Assembly: GCF_002806975.1 (NCBI RefSeq)
Contig: NZ_NIHD01000001.1
Location: 434,001 to 498,000 of the forward strand
Direction of reading: 5' to 3'
DNA length: 64,000 bases
Source of the DNA: Marinobacter aromaticivorans
Lineage (GTDB): Bacteria; Pseudomonadota; Gammaproteobacteria; Pseudomonadales; Oleiphilaceae
In this document: positions 1-8,758 of the stretch, piece by piece
Position numbering within the stretch: position 1 is the first letter of the stretch
Layout: each line of letters starts with the position of its first letter
Notes under the pieces: model-generated
Told to the model about the DNA's origin: nothing
Database searches by the model: none
What the model saw: the letters and a program-made list of their open reading frames with translations, nothing else
Translations under genes and position numbers: made by a program

Positions 1-1515
1 AATCTCCACCCCGTAAACAATGGCTTCTTCTACCATTCCGGAACCATCGATGATGTTCTCAACTTCATTGGTTGAAACATTTTCGCCTTTCCAGCGGAAG
101 GTGTCCCCCATTCGATCCACAAACTGCAAATGGCGGCAGCCGATTTCTTTCAACACATCGCCGGTGTTGAACCAGGCATCGCCTTTCTTGAACGCATCGC
201 GCAGGATGGATTTTTCCGTGGCTTCTTTCTGGGTGTAGCCCTCAAACGACCACTTCTTGGTGATTTCGCCGATGAGCAGGCCGGGTTGGCCTTTTGCCAC
301 TTCCTGCAGCATACCCTTGTCATTCCGGATCGGGTCGCGGGTGCCGTCGTGGAACTTCACCAGTTTGTAGGGTGCGGTGGACAACCCAACGGTATTATCC
401 TGGTTAAAAAAGTTACTGAAGCCAATGTTGCCCTCGCTGGAGGCGTAGAGCTCTGCGATAGTCTCGATGCCAAACCGCTCCTTGAACTCCTTCCAGATTG
501 AGGGGCGCAAACCGTTACCGAGCATCTTGGTCAGTCGGTGGTTTCTGTCCTGATCGCTTGGGGGCTGGTTCAGCAGATAGCGGCAGAGTTCGCCGATGTA
601 GCCGAATACGGTCGCATCGTAACGGCGCACGTCGTCCCAGAAGGCGCTGGCGGAAAACTTGCGGCGTAGTGCAAAAGCTGAGCCTCCGGCCAGCACCGAG
701 CCCCAGCAAACCACAAGGCCGGTGCCGTGATAAAGCGGCAGGGTGCAGTAGAAAACGTCTTCAGGTTTCATAGACAGCGACATCAAGCCGAAGCCACCAT
801 AGGCCTTCAGGAACTTGTTGTGCGAACCCGGGGCAGCCTTGGGCAGGCCGGTTGTGCCAGAGGTGAACAGATAAATTGCCGTGTCACCGGTTCTGGGCGG
901 GTCACTCAGAACCGGGTTGTCGCTGTTGAAGGTGCTGACCTGCTGCGCCATGTTGGCGTAGCCGGCAGGCGCCTCGCCGAATGTGTTGAGGGTGTTGGTG
1001 TCGGCGAGGAACAGGAAGGGTGTGGGGTGGTCGAGTGCAAGGCTGGCTTTCACCTCGTCAAATACAGAAACCAGCTCCTCGCCAACCACCACCATTTTCG
1101 GGCTGACCAGCCTGGCGCTGTGTTCAAGCACCTTGCCTTTCTGTGAAGTGTTCATCATGGCGCAGGCCACGCCGATTTTTGCGGCACCTGTAACGACCGC
1201 CAACACTTCCGGGCGGTTTTCCAGAAGAACCGCTATAGAGTCACCTTTTTTCAGCCCCTGGGCCTGTAAATAACCGGCAATGCGATTTGCCCAGGCGTTG
1301 AAGTCGGCCCAGGTTATACGGCGGTCCTCAAAGAGAATTGCCGGCCTGTTGCCGAACTTTTCAGCGTTGTTTTCAACCAGGGTTCCGAGGGTCAGGGTTT
1401 TCTGCGTATCCTTGATCGAGTAGTAATATAAGCCTCTGGCGATAGCCGGGAATCGTTTCATTATTCCCGGCATGCTGCGTGCGATATCCATCGCAGTAAC
1501 TTTGTCTTGGTTCAT
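1..1515 (-). CDS. atuH: Long-chain acyl-CoA synthetase, AtuH-like (3' end outside window)
   Basis: The gene activates a carboxylic acid to its CoA thioester using ATP. The visible 505 residues start at an ATG at 1515 (MNQDKVTAMD) and run off the left edge, so the C-terminal lid domain is only partly seen. The AMP-binding signature YLFTSGTTGLPKAA lies near residue 215, and the order of blocks (YGGFGLMSLS, ELYASSEGN, FNTGDVLKE) matches the FadD6/very-long-chain acyl-CoA synthetase branch. It is the last gene of a minus-strand run that matches atuABCDEFGH of Pseudomonas aeruginosa in order. In that pathway AtuH is thought to load citronellate or geranylate onto CoA. Substrate is inferred from context; a general fatty acid role is possible. 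Confidence 0.85.
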   Translation of the reverse strand, partial: MNQDKVTAMDIARSMPGIMKRFPAIARGLYYYSIKDTQKTLTLGTLVENNAEKFGNRPAILFEDRRITWADFNAWANRIAGYLQAQGLKKGDSIAVLLENRPEVLAVVTGAAKIGVACAMMNTSQKGKVLEHSARLVSPKMVVVGEELVSVFDEVKASLALDHPTPFLFLADTNTLNTFGEAPAGYANMAQQVSTFNSDNPVLSDPPRTGDTAIYLFTSGTTGLPKAAPGSHNKFLKAYGGFGLMSLSMKPEDVFYCTLPLYHGTGLVVCWGSVLAGGSAFALRRKFSASAFWDDVRRYDATVFGYIGELCRYLLNQPPSDQDRNHRLTKMLGNGLRPSIWKEFKERFGIETIAELYASSEGNIGFSNFFNQDNTVGLSTAPYKLVKFHDGTRDPIRNDKGMLQEVAKGQPGLLIGEITKKWSFEGYTQKEATEKSILRDAFKKGDAWFNTGDVLKEIGCRHLQFVDRMGDTFRWKGENVSTNEVENIIDGSGMVEEAIVYGVEI

Positions 1516-1576
1516 GGTTTTTCCGTAAGATGTTTTTATAGTTAATCAGGTGCTTCGGAATAACCTCGCCGTGAGG

Positions 1577-2404
1577 CTAGTCCAGATAAAGGTCCGGCAA
1601 CAGGGGTTTATCACCGGCTTTGTATCGGTAACCTTCGAAATCGGTTACGCCGTCCTGGCGTAGCACGTCCTCGTCAATAAGGTTCTGGCCAGTCAACTGG
1701 TCCACGGGTCGGTTCAGTATGCTTACAGCTGCATCCGCCATAATGTCTGGCTTCCGGCCTTGTGCCATTAACTGTTCGCCTCCCGCTTCGTGCTGAATCG
1801 CAGCAGTGGCTATAATGGTTTTAGGCCAAAGGGTGTTCACGGCAATGCCGTAACGTCTGAACTCCTCGGCCATGCCGATGCTGATCATGGTCATGGCGTA
1901 TTTTGTGGAGGTATAGGGCCCGAAGTGCGCAAACCATTTCGGGTCCAGGTTCAGAGGTGGTGACATGCTCAGGATGTGGCCGCGCCCGGATTTTTTGAGC
2001 CAGGGCAAAGCGGCCTGGCTGCAGGCCATCACCGCACGGGCATTGACCTGGTGCAACAGATCAAAGCGGCTGACCTTCAGTTTCTCTACACCGGCCAGGC
2101 GTATGGCGCCGGCGTTGTTGATCAGGGCGTCAATGCCGCCAAAGTGCCCAGCTGCTTCATCAATGCGCTGTTTGATCTGTTCTTCATCGCGCACATCAAG
2201 CACCAAAGGCAGTGCCTGGCCACCCGCTGCCCGAACTTCCTCAGCCACCGTATAAATGGTTCCCGGCAGTTTCGGGTGGGGTGTGTCGGACTTGGCAGCT
2301 ATAACAACATTCGCGCCCTGGCGAGCACAGGCAAGAGCGATCGCGCGGCCGATGCCCCGGCTGGCGCCGGTAATAAATACGGTTTTCTTGTCCAGGGTGT
2401 TCAT
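1577..2404 (-). CDS. atuG: SDR family oxidoreductase, AtuG-like (HSDL2 type)
   Basis: A 275-residue short-chain dehydrogenase. The NAD(P)-binding motif TGASRGIG is at residues 13-20 and NNAG lies near residue 96; the catalytic pair is present as YTSTK. The sequence resembles the N-terminal domain of hydroxysteroid dehydrogenase-like protein 2. The start codon overlaps the stop of the upstream biotin-carboxylase gene (ATGA), which implies translational coupling with atuF. Position seven in an atu-ordered operon supports AtuG, a proposed 3-hydroxyacyl-CoA or alcohol dehydrogenase of the citronellol/geraniol route. The exact oxidation step is not settled by sequence. Confidence 0.82.
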   Translation of the reverse strand: MNTLDKKTVFITGASRGIGRAIALACARQGANVVIAAKSDTPHPKLPGTIYTVAEEVRAAGGQALPLVLDVRDEEQIKQRIDEAAGHFGGIDALINNAGAIRLAGVEKLKVSRFDLLHQVNARAVMACSQAALPWLKKSGRGHILSMSPPLNLDPKWFAHFGPYTSTKYAMTMISIGMAEEFRRYGIAVNTLWPKTIIATAAIQHEAGGEQLMAQGRKPDIMADAAVSILNRPVDQLTGQNLIDEDVLRQDGVTDFEGYRYKAGDKPLLPDLYLD

Positions 2405-4371
2405 TTCCTGCTCTCCTGTCCGGATGATTCGCCGGCAGTGATTTCTGCCAGCAACTGGTTGCGCTTCACCTGATCGCCCTTGCTGGTCAGAACCTGGCTG
2501 ACGACACCGTCGCAGTCGGCTTTAACCGGGTGCTCCATTTTCATGGCTTCCAGTATGACCAGGGTGTCCCCCTGGCGAACCGTCTGCCCGGCCTCCGCCA
2601 GCACGTCAATAATGGCGCCGTCCATTGAAGCCTGAATGCGCCCGCTGCCCGTGCCGTTGGCACCTGCCGCTGGCTGGTGAGTAAGGTCAGTGACCGACCA
2701 CGACTCTCCGAACGCCTGTAAATATAGGGAATCTCCGCTGCGGTGATATTGGCAACGCTGACGGATACCATTGTCGATAATGCATAAGACACCGTTCTGC
2801 ACGCTGGTGACAATCATTTCGTACCGCTCATCACCAAACTGGCAGGAAAGCTGGCTGCCACTGCTTTGTACCAGCAGTTCAACAACTTCGTCACCGGTGT
2901 CCAGCTTCATCGGCGTATTGGTGGCCGGGGCGTTGCTCCAGGCTTCCTGGCCTGCGGTGCCGTGGGCCAGTACGCAGGCTGCAAGAGCAAGCTGGCGGAT
3001 CTGCAGTTTGGCTGGCTGCAGGGATGGGTCATCGCTGAAGGCCTGCTGCAGGAAGGCCGTGGTGGCTTCGCCGGCACCAAAGGTGCTGTCTGCGATGATG
3101 CGGCTCAGGAAATACCGGTTGGTGGTGACGCCAAAAACTGTGGTGTCGTCCAGCGCACGGATCAGCCGACGGCGGGCCTCATCGCGGTTTTCACCCCAGG
3201 CAATCACTTTCGCGAGCATGGGGTCGTAGTGAGGTGTGACTTCGTCGCCGGAGCGCACACCTGTGTCATAACGCAAGCCCTCGCCTTCGGCAGGCTGGAA
3301 GGTGTGCAGCGGCCCGGTTTGGGGTGTGAAGCCGTTGGACGGGTCTTCGGCGTAGAGCCGGACTTCTATGGCATGGCCGTTCAGTTTAATCTGGTTTTGC
3401 GCCAGTGGTAGCGGCAGGCCTTCGGCAACTGTCATTTGCCAGGCTACCAGATCCTGGCCGGTGATCAGTTCGGTAACCGGGTGTTCTACCTGCAGGCGGG
3501 TATTCATTTCCAGGAAGTAGAAGTTACGACCCTTGTCAACGAGGAATTCGACGGTGCCGGCGCCTTCGTAGTTGCAGGCCAGTGCCGCTTTTACCGCGGC
3601 TTCGCCCATGGCGGCCCGGAGTTCGGGGGTCACGAAGGGGGAGGGCGCTTCTTCAACAACTTTCTGATGGCGGCGCTGTACCGAGCAATCACGCTCGCCA
3701 AGATAGACAGCGTTGCCATGGCGGTCGGCAAAGACCTGTATTTCCACATGGCGCGGTTCGATAACGGCTTTTTCGAGAATCAGCTCGTCATCACCGAAGG
3801 CCTGTTTGGATTCTGAGCGTGCACGTTTGATGTTGTCCGCCAGTTCGGATTCACTCTTTACCAGGCGCATGCCGCGGCCACCGCCACCGGCAGAGGCTTT
3901 GATCATCAGCGGGTAGCCGATGTCGGCTGCGGCGGCCATGAGTTCGTCGTCGCTGGCATTGTTGCCTTCGTACCCGGGGACAACCGGTACACCGGCTTTC
4001 TGCATGGCGATTTTGGAGCGCCGCTTGCTGCCCATGAGTTCGATGGCGCTGGCGGGCGGGCCTACGAATACGATGCCGGCTTCTTTACAGGCATTTGAAA
4101 AGCCGGCGTTTTCAGAGAGGAAGCCGTAACCGGGGTGGATGCAATCTGCGCCGGTTTTGCGTGCGGCATCGAGTATGGCGTCGGCGTTCAGATAGGACGC
4201 GGATACTTGTGCCGGCCCTATGCAAACGGCTTCATCGGCCAGTTCGGTGTGCATGGCGTTGGCGTCTGCCTCGGAGTATACGGCGACGGTGCGGTATCCG
4301 AGGGCTTTGGCGGTGCGAATAACGCGGACTGCGATTTCGCCCCGGTTAGCTATTAATAGCTTTTTCAGCAT
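2401..4371 (-). CDS. atuF: Geranyl-CoA carboxylase biotin-containing (alpha) subunit
   Basis: A 656-residue biotin carboxylase plus biotin carrier protein. The N-terminal domain opens with LLIANRGEIAVRVIRTAKAL. The ATP-grasp glycine loop KASAGGGGRGMR follows near residue 160, and the biotinyl domain carries EAMKMEHP with the modified lysine at residue 611. With the beta subunit (AtuC) it would carboxylate the gamma-methyl of geranyl-CoA, the committing step of acyclic terpene degradation. Length is close to the Pseudomonas AtuF and to methylcrotonyl-CoA carboxylase alpha. Sequence alone cannot separate these two, but the neighbouring atuA gene favours geranyl-CoA. A structured repeat lies directly upstream, between atuE and atuF. 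Confidence 0.85.
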   Translation of the reverse strand: MLKKLLIANRGEIAVRVIRTAKALGYRTVAVYSEADANAMHTELADEAVCIGPAQVSASYLNADAILDAARKTGADCIHPGYGFLSENAGFSNACKEAGIVFVGPPASAIELMGSKRRSKIAMQKAGVPVVPGYEGNNASDDELMAAAADIGYPLMIKASAGGGGRGMRLVKSESELADNIKRARSESKQAFGDDELILEKAVIEPRHVEIQVFADRHGNAVYLGERDCSVQRRHQKVVEEAPSPFVTPELRAAMGEAAVKAALACNYEGAGTVEFLVDKGRNFYFLEMNTRLQVEHPVTELITGQDLVAWQMTVAEGLPLPLAQNQIKLNGHAIEVRLYAEDPSNGFTPQTGPLHTFQPAEGEGLRYDTGVRSGDEVTPHYDPMLAKVIAWGENRDEARRRLIRALDDTTVFGVTTNRYFLSRIIADSTFGAGEATTAFLQQAFSDDPSLQPAKLQIRQLALAACVLAHGTAGQEAWSNAPATNTPMKLDTGDEVVELLVQSSGSQLSCQFGDERYEMIVTSVQNGVLCIIDNGIRQRCQYHRSGDSLYLQAFGESWSVTDLTHQPAAGANGTGSGRIQASMDGAIIDVLAEAGQTVRQGDTLVILEAMKMEHPVKADCDGVVSQVLTSKGDQVKRNQLLAEITAGESSGQESRK

Positions 4372-4401
4372 AGCGCTTGTCTCGTAAGTTTGTGCCTGTC
4401 C

Positions 4402-4515
4402 GTGAGGGGCGGGGAGGGCGTATTCAGGAAACCGCTACGAGCACATCCATGTGCGCTTGACGTCGGCCATCCTTGGCCGCCGACATTTCCTGAATACGCC
4501 CTCGCCGCCCCTCAC
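4402..4515 (+). repeat. Variable-arm palindromic element, copy A (atuE-atuF gap)
   Basis: Arms 4402-4430 and 4487-4515 are 29 nt and pair at 28 of 29 positions. They enclose a 56-nt core (4431-4486). Core hairpin 1 centres on GCACATCCATGTGC and hairpin 2 on GGCCATCCTTGGCC. The core is in the plus orientation, opposite to atu transcription. It fills nearly all of the atuE-atuF spacer. There is no T-tract after the right arm. Confidence 0.9.
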
Positions 4516-4525
4516 TCCCTCTAAC

Positions 4526-5344
4526 TTATTTCGTGTCTGCCCAAGCCGGGGCACGTTTCTGCATGAACGCCATGGTGCCCTCGGTGCCTTCGTTGCCTTT
4601 AACCGCAGCAGCAAACATTTCGGCGGCGCTGTCGAGTAGCCCACTCATGGATTCGTGGCCAACCCGATGCAGCAGGGCTTTGGTTTCTGCTGTAGCGTTT
4701 GGCGCACAGTGGCGAACGCGTTCCAGGGCATGGGCCAGCATGTCGTCAAGCTCCACATCTGATTTTGCCGCCTGATGAACAATGCCCAGAGAACAGGCTT
4801 CTTCCGCTCCAATCCTCAAACCGAGCAACGCAAGCCGGCGGGCCTGGGTCAGGCCTATGCGTTCAACCACAAACGGAGCGATCTGGGCCGGGATGATGCC
4901 GAGGGAGGTTTCCGGCATACCGAATTTGGCGGTTGGCCCGGCGATGGCAACGTCGGATACGCAGGCCAGGCCAAAGCCGCCGCCCATGACGGCGCCTTCT
5001 GTGATGGCGATGACGACTTTGGAGGATTCGTTCACTTGCTGGATCATGTGCCCGAAGGCGCGGTTGAGGCGGTAGAGCGGGTCAGTCTCGCCTTCACCGG
5101 TTTTCTGGTTGCGGGCGCCGGCCATGTCTTTGATGTCGCCGCCGGCACAGAAGTGGCCGCCCGAGCCGCGAATTACCACGGCGCGTATGCTGGGATCAGA
5201 TTCCACTTCGGTAAAGATCGTGGACAGCTCCGCCACCATCTGCAGGCTCATGGCATTGCGGGAGTCCGGCCGGTTGATGGTGATGTGCAGGGCTGGCCCC
5301 TGTTTTTCCAGAAGCAGTGTTTCGCAATGAGGCAAGGTTTCCAT
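4526..5344 (-). CDS. atuE: Enoyl-CoA hydratase/isomerase family, isohexenylglutaconyl-CoA hydratase
   Basis: A 272-residue crotonase-fold enzyme. The oxyanion-hole segment GGHFCAGGDIKDMAG is near residue 63, and the second conserved block is EGAVMGGGFGLACVSDVAIA near residue 115. In the atu pathway this enzyme hydrates the carboxylated intermediate before lyase cleavage. It sits between atuD and atuF in the order known for P. aeruginosa, but both of its spacers are occupied by palindromic elements rather than the short gaps expected in a tight operon. Family membership is secure; the specific substrate is inferred from cluster position. Confidence 0.85.
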   Translation of the reverse strand: METLPHCETLLLEKQGPALHITINRPDSRNAMSLQMVAELSTIFTEVESDPSIRAVVIRGSGGHFCAGGDIKDMAGARNQKTGEGETDPLYRLNRAFGHMIQQVNESSKVVIAITEGAVMGGGFGLACVSDVAIAGPTAKFGMPETSLGIIPAQIAPFVVERIGLTQARRLALLGLRIGAEEACSLGIVHQAAKSDVELDDMLAHALERVRHCAPNATAETKALLHRVGHESMSGLLDSAAEMFAAAVKGNEGTEGTMAFMQKRAPAWADTK

Positions 5345-5372
5345 CTGTAGACTCCACGAACATTGTTTTGGG

Positions 5373-5483
5373 CCGTTAGCCCGGTTGAACTCTTCAGGAC
5401 CGTTGAGGGCCAGGGATGGCCCGATCGAGCCCTACAGGGACGTACTCGCGGGCGTGTCCTGAAGAGTTCAACCGGGCTAACGG
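5373..5483 (-). repeat. Variable-arm palindromic element, copy B (atuD-atuE gap)
   Basis: Perfect 28-bp arms at 5373-5400 and 5456-5483 enclose a 55-nt core (5401-5455). Read on the minus strand, the core has hairpin 1 with loop TACGTCCCTGTA and hairpin 2 GGGCCATCCCTGGCCC. Arm sequence is unrelated to copies A, C and D. It belongs to the second core subtype (TACGTCCMTGTA). Confidence 0.9.
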
Positions 5484-5497
5484 TCTGGCGCCGACCT

Positions 5498-6658
5498 TCA
5501 GTCTTTGCGCTTGCCCGGCAAGGTTCCCATCAGCTTGCAGATAATCCCCAGCATGATTTCATCGGCGCCGCCGCCAATAGAGACCAGCCGGACATCACGG
5601 TAAGCGCGGGATGCGGGGTTGTCCCACATAAAGCCGTTGCCGCCCCAGTATTGCAGGCAGCTATCCGTAACTTCGCGGCCCAGGCGGCCGGCTTTCAGCT
5701 TGGCCATGGAGGCAAGTTTGGTAACATCCTTGCCTTCAATGTGCAGTTCGCAGGCCTGATAGGTCAGGGCACGCAGGGCTTCTACTTCCGTCTGCAGTTC
5801 GGCCAGGCGGAAGTGAATAACCTGATTGTCGATCAGCGGTACGCCAAAGGTCTTGCGCTCGCGGCAATACTCAATGGTCTGGTCGATGCAGTTTTCCAGC
5901 GCTTTGATCACGTTAGCAGCGCCCCACAGGCGCTCTTCCTGAAACTGCAGCATCTGCATCATGAAGCCGGTGCCCTCTGCGCCGATGCGGTAGCGCTGGG
6001 GGACGCGCACGTCGTCAAAGAAAATCTGGGCAGTTTCGGACGAGCGCATGCCCAGCTTGTTCAGATGCGGGCTGAAGGTAATGCCCGGGGAGTTCATGGG
6101 TACCACAATCAGTGATTTGTTCTTGTGCGGCTTGTCGTCACTGGTATTGGCCAGCAGGCAGATAAAATCGGCCTTGGGGCTGTTGGTGATCCACATTTTG
6201 GAGCCGTTGATGATGTAGTCATCTCCGTCTTTTCTGGCGGTGGTTTTCAGGCCTGCCACATCAGAACCGGCACCTACTTCGCTCACACCAATGCAGCCCA
6301 CCATGTCGCCAGCAATAGCCGGTGCAAGGAAGGTACGTTTCAGTTCGTCGGAACCGAAGCGGGATATCGCGGGGGTGCACATGTCGGTTTGCACGCCAAT
6401 GGCCAGAGGCACACCACCACAGTGAGCCATGCCCAGTTCTTCTGCAGCGACGAGGTTGTAACTGTAATCCAGCCCCATGCCGCCATATTCCTCGGGTTTC
6501 TGAATGCCCAGCAAACCAAGGTTGCCCAGTTTCTTGAATAACTCATGAATGGGGAATTCGCCTGCTTCTTCCCATTCGTCGCAATGGGGGTTAATTTCTT
6601 TCTGCACGAAATCTCGGACGGTTTTTCTCAGGGCTTCGTGTTCGGCTGTGAATTTCAC
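5498..6658 (-). CDS. atuD: Acyl-CoA dehydrogenase, citronellyl-CoA dehydrogenase
   Basis: A 386-residue acyl-CoA dehydrogenase with the usual N-terminal helical, middle beta and C-terminal helical parts. Recognisable blocks are GCIGVSEVGAGSD (FAD/substrate region), MWITNSPKADF and the C-terminal YWGGNGFM and GGADEIMLG. In the atu scheme it desaturates citronellyl-CoA to geranyl-CoA using FAD, passing electrons to ETF. It lies between atuE and atuC in the expected order, but is separated from atuC by an unusual 474-bp gap holding two palindromic elements. Family call is firm; substrate is from context. Confidence 0.87.
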   Translation of the reverse strand: MKFTAEHEALRKTVRDFVQKEINPHCDEWEEAGEFPIHELFKKLGNLGLLGIQKPEEYGGMGLDYSYNLVAAEELGMAHCGGVPLAIGVQTDMCTPAISRFGSDELKRTFLAPAIAGDMVGCIGVSEVGAGSDVAGLKTTARKDGDDYIINGSKMWITNSPKADFICLLANTSDDKPHKNKSLIVVPMNSPGITFSPHLNKLGMRSSETAQIFFDDVRVPQRYRIGAEGTGFMMQMLQFQEERLWGAANVIKALENCIDQTIEYCRERKTFGVPLIDNQVIHFRLAELQTEVEALRALTYQACELHIEGKDVTKLASMAKLKAGRLGREVTDSCLQYWGGNGFMWDNPASRAYRDVRLVSIGGGADEIMLGIICKLMGTLPGKRKD

Positions 6659-6726
6659 TTTTTGTTCTCCTCAGGTCGTTCGTGCCTGTTTGCTCTGGTG
6701 TTCGTTGTCTAGCTTGGCGGGCGGGT

Positions 6727-6824
6727 GTGTGGGGCCGGTTTCAGAAAACCGCTACGAGCACATCCATGTGCGCTTGTTTCGGGCCATCCATGGCCCTCTA
6801 CATTTTCTGAAACCGGCCCCACAC
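6727..6824 (+). repeat. Variable-arm palindromic element, copy C (atuC-atuD gap)
   Basis: Arms 6727-6748 and 6803-6824 pair perfectly over 22 bp. A weaker outer pairing GGCGGG/CCCGCC follows after an unequal bulge. The core (about 6748-6803) has hairpin 1 GCACATCCATGTGC and hairpin 2 GGGCCATCCATGGCCC, the most regular of the set. Plus orientation. Confidence 0.9.
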
Positions 6825-6974
6825 TCCCGCCATGTCTGCAAATGTGCTGCTACTTGCTGAAATTCTTTTTTCTATGGTGGCTCTTTACTGTGATAAGCCC
6901 CATCCGTGTTCTTAAACTGATATTCGCTCCCGGCATAAAATCGTGTATTGCTGAGTGGCTGTGCGAACTTGGCT

Positions 6975-7082
6975 GAACCGTTTGGGGACGCCGTCCAAAA
7001 ATGTTGGAGGCCAAGGATGGCCGGAAACAAGCGCACATGGATGTGCTCGTAGCGGTTTTTGGACGGCGTCCCCAAATGGTTC
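6975..7082 (-). repeat. Variable-arm palindromic element, copy D (atuC-atuD gap)
   Basis: Arms 6975-7001 and 7056-7082 are 27 nt with 26 paired positions. On the minus strand the core is almost identical to copy C in hairpin 1 and the GCTTGTTTC linker, with hairpin 2 GGCCATCCTTGGCC. It is inverted relative to copy C, while its arms are unrelated to those of copy C. Confidence 0.9.
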
Positions 7083-7132
7083 CACCCCCCAAACCTGCCA
7101 GCCATGAAGCACAGATCCCTAATGCGCCGGAA

Positions 7133-8749
7133 TCAAAGCCGGGCCACGCCAAACGTATTGGGCCGCAACTGGCGGATCTCGGCTTCGCGGCATACGTCGA
7201 GAACCAGAGCGACAACGCGCCGGGTATCTCGCGGGTCGATCAGGCCGTCGTCCCAAAGTCGGGCTGTGCCGAACAAGGCTGTAGAACCTTCCTCCAGTTT
7301 CTTGGCGGTTGCCTGCTCCAGAAACTCCAGGGTTTTCGGATCAGGCTCCATGCCGCTGCGGCGCTGCTTGTCCTCCGCCACTATGCGCATCACCTTGCCG
7401 GCCTGGGCCGGGCCCATGACGGCGGTCCGGCTGTTGGGCCAGGCAAAGATGAATCTCGGGTCAAGGCCGCGACCACACATGGCGTAGTTACCGGCACCAT
7501 AGGAACCACCAATCACGATTGCGATCTTCGGAACCCGGCAATTGGCAACCGCCTGAATCATTTTCGACCCGTGTTTGATGATGCCATTCTGCTCCGAGTG
7601 CGTTCCCACCATGAACCCCGTGGTGTTATGCAGGAACAACAGGGGCGTACCCGCCTGGTCGCAGAGCTGGATAAACTGGGCAGCTTTCGTGCTCCCGGCC
7701 GGAGTGATCGGGCCGTTGTTGCCGATGATGCCCACGGAATGTCCTTCAATCCGGATGGTGCCGCACACGGTCTGGTCGTCGAACTCGTTCTTGAAGTCCA
7801 AGAACCTGGAGCCATCCGCAATGCGCGCCAGAATCTCGCGCACGTCGTAAGGCTTTTTGGAATCGGACGGGATTACACCCAAAAGTTCGTCTGCCGGATA
7901 GAGAGGCTCGTCCCACTTCAATTCACGTTGCGGTGGAAGCTGTTCGTTCCAGGGCAAGGCTTCCAGAATGTTTCTGGCCTGGCGGATGCCATCGGCGTCG
8001 TCTTCGGCCAGGTATTCGGCGGTGCCGGCGACCTGTGCGTGCATTTCTGCGCCACCGAGTTCCTCGTCATCAGCTATTTCACCGGTGGCTGCTTTCAGCA
8101 GTGGCGGGCCGGCCAGGAACATTTTGGCTTTGCCCCTGACGGCAATTACGTAATCAGAAAGCCCTGGCTGATACGCGCCACCCGCAGTGGCATTGCCGTG
8201 TACCACGGTAACCTGTGGTAACCCGGCTGCCGACATGCGCGCCTGATTGGCGAAACCGCGGGCGCCCTGCACAAAAATGTCAGTGGCGTAGTTCAGGTTG
8301 GCGCCACCGCTTTCAGAGAGGGACACAACCGGCAATTTGTTCTCTTTGGCGATCTGTTGCAGGCGCAGGGTTTTATCCAGGCCCGCAGGCGTAATCGTTC
8401 CGCCTTTGATGGCGCTGTTACTGGCAACAATCAGGCAGCGGATGCCACTGACGGTTCCAATACCGGCGATGATGTTGCCACCCGCCATGCTGCCGTCTTT
8501 GTCATCATGCATCTTGTATCCGGCCAATGAGCACAGTTCCAGGAACGGCGTGCCACGATCCAGCAGACGGTTGATGCGATCCCGGGGCAGAAGCTTTCCG
8601 CGCCTGGTGAACTTCTCCCGCGCGGCTTCTGCCAGGTCGAGCACCTTCTGTTCCACATCCCGGAAGGTCTTTATATGCGCGATCATGGCCTCGGTGTTGG
8701 CACGGAACTCGTCGGATTGCGGATTGACGCTGGTTTCCAGTGTTTGCAT
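7133..8749 (-). CDS. atuC: Geranyl-CoA carboxylase carboxyltransferase (beta) subunit
   Basis: A 538-residue acyl-CoA carboxyltransferase with N- and C-terminal crotonase-like halves. Visible blocks include LPRDRINRLLDRGTPFLEL, ESGGANLNYATDIF, the CoA-site segment GGSYGAGNYAMCGRG and FAWPNSRTAVMGPAQAG. It transfers the carboxyl group from carboxybiotin on AtuF to geranyl-CoA. Length equals the Pseudomonas AtuC. The start lies only 9 bp after the atuB stop, so atuB and atuC are tightly linked, unlike atuC and atuD. Methylcrotonyl-CoA carboxylase beta is the close alternative, disfavoured by the surrounding atu gene set. Confidence 0.86.
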   Translation of the reverse strand: MQTLETSVNPQSDEFRANTEAMIAHIKTFRDVEQKVLDLAEAAREKFTRRGKLLPRDRINRLLDRGTPFLELCSLAGYKMHDDKDGSMAGGNIIAGIGTVSGIRCLIVASNSAIKGGTITPAGLDKTLRLQQIAKENKLPVVSLSESGGANLNYATDIFVQGARGFANQARMSAAGLPQVTVVHGNATAGGAYQPGLSDYVIAVRGKAKMFLAGPPLLKAATGEIADDEELGGAEMHAQVAGTAEYLAEDDADGIRQARNILEALPWNEQLPPQRELKWDEPLYPADELLGVIPSDSKKPYDVREILARIADGSRFLDFKNEFDDQTVCGTIRIEGHSVGIIGNNGPITPAGSTKAAQFIQLCDQAGTPLLFLHNTTGFMVGTHSEQNGIIKHGSKMIQAVANCRVPKIAIVIGGSYGAGNYAMCGRGLDPRFIFAWPNSRTAVMGPAQAGKVMRIVAEDKQRRSGMEPDPKTLEFLEQATAKKLEEGSTALFGTARLWDDGLIDPRDTRRVVALVLDVCREAEIRQLRPNTFGVARL

Positions 8750-8758
8750 AAAAATTCC

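Larger units (their letters stand above)
6659..7132. other. 474-bp non-coding spacer inside the atu operon
   Basis: No credible gene is visible between atuD and atuC. The spacer holds palindromic copies C and D in opposite orientation, about 150 bp apart. Their cores can pair with each other as a near-perfect inverted repeat. The stretch between them (6825-6974) is more AT-rich than the flanks and could carry an internal promoter for atuD, but I see no convincing -10/-35 pair. Confidence 0.7.
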
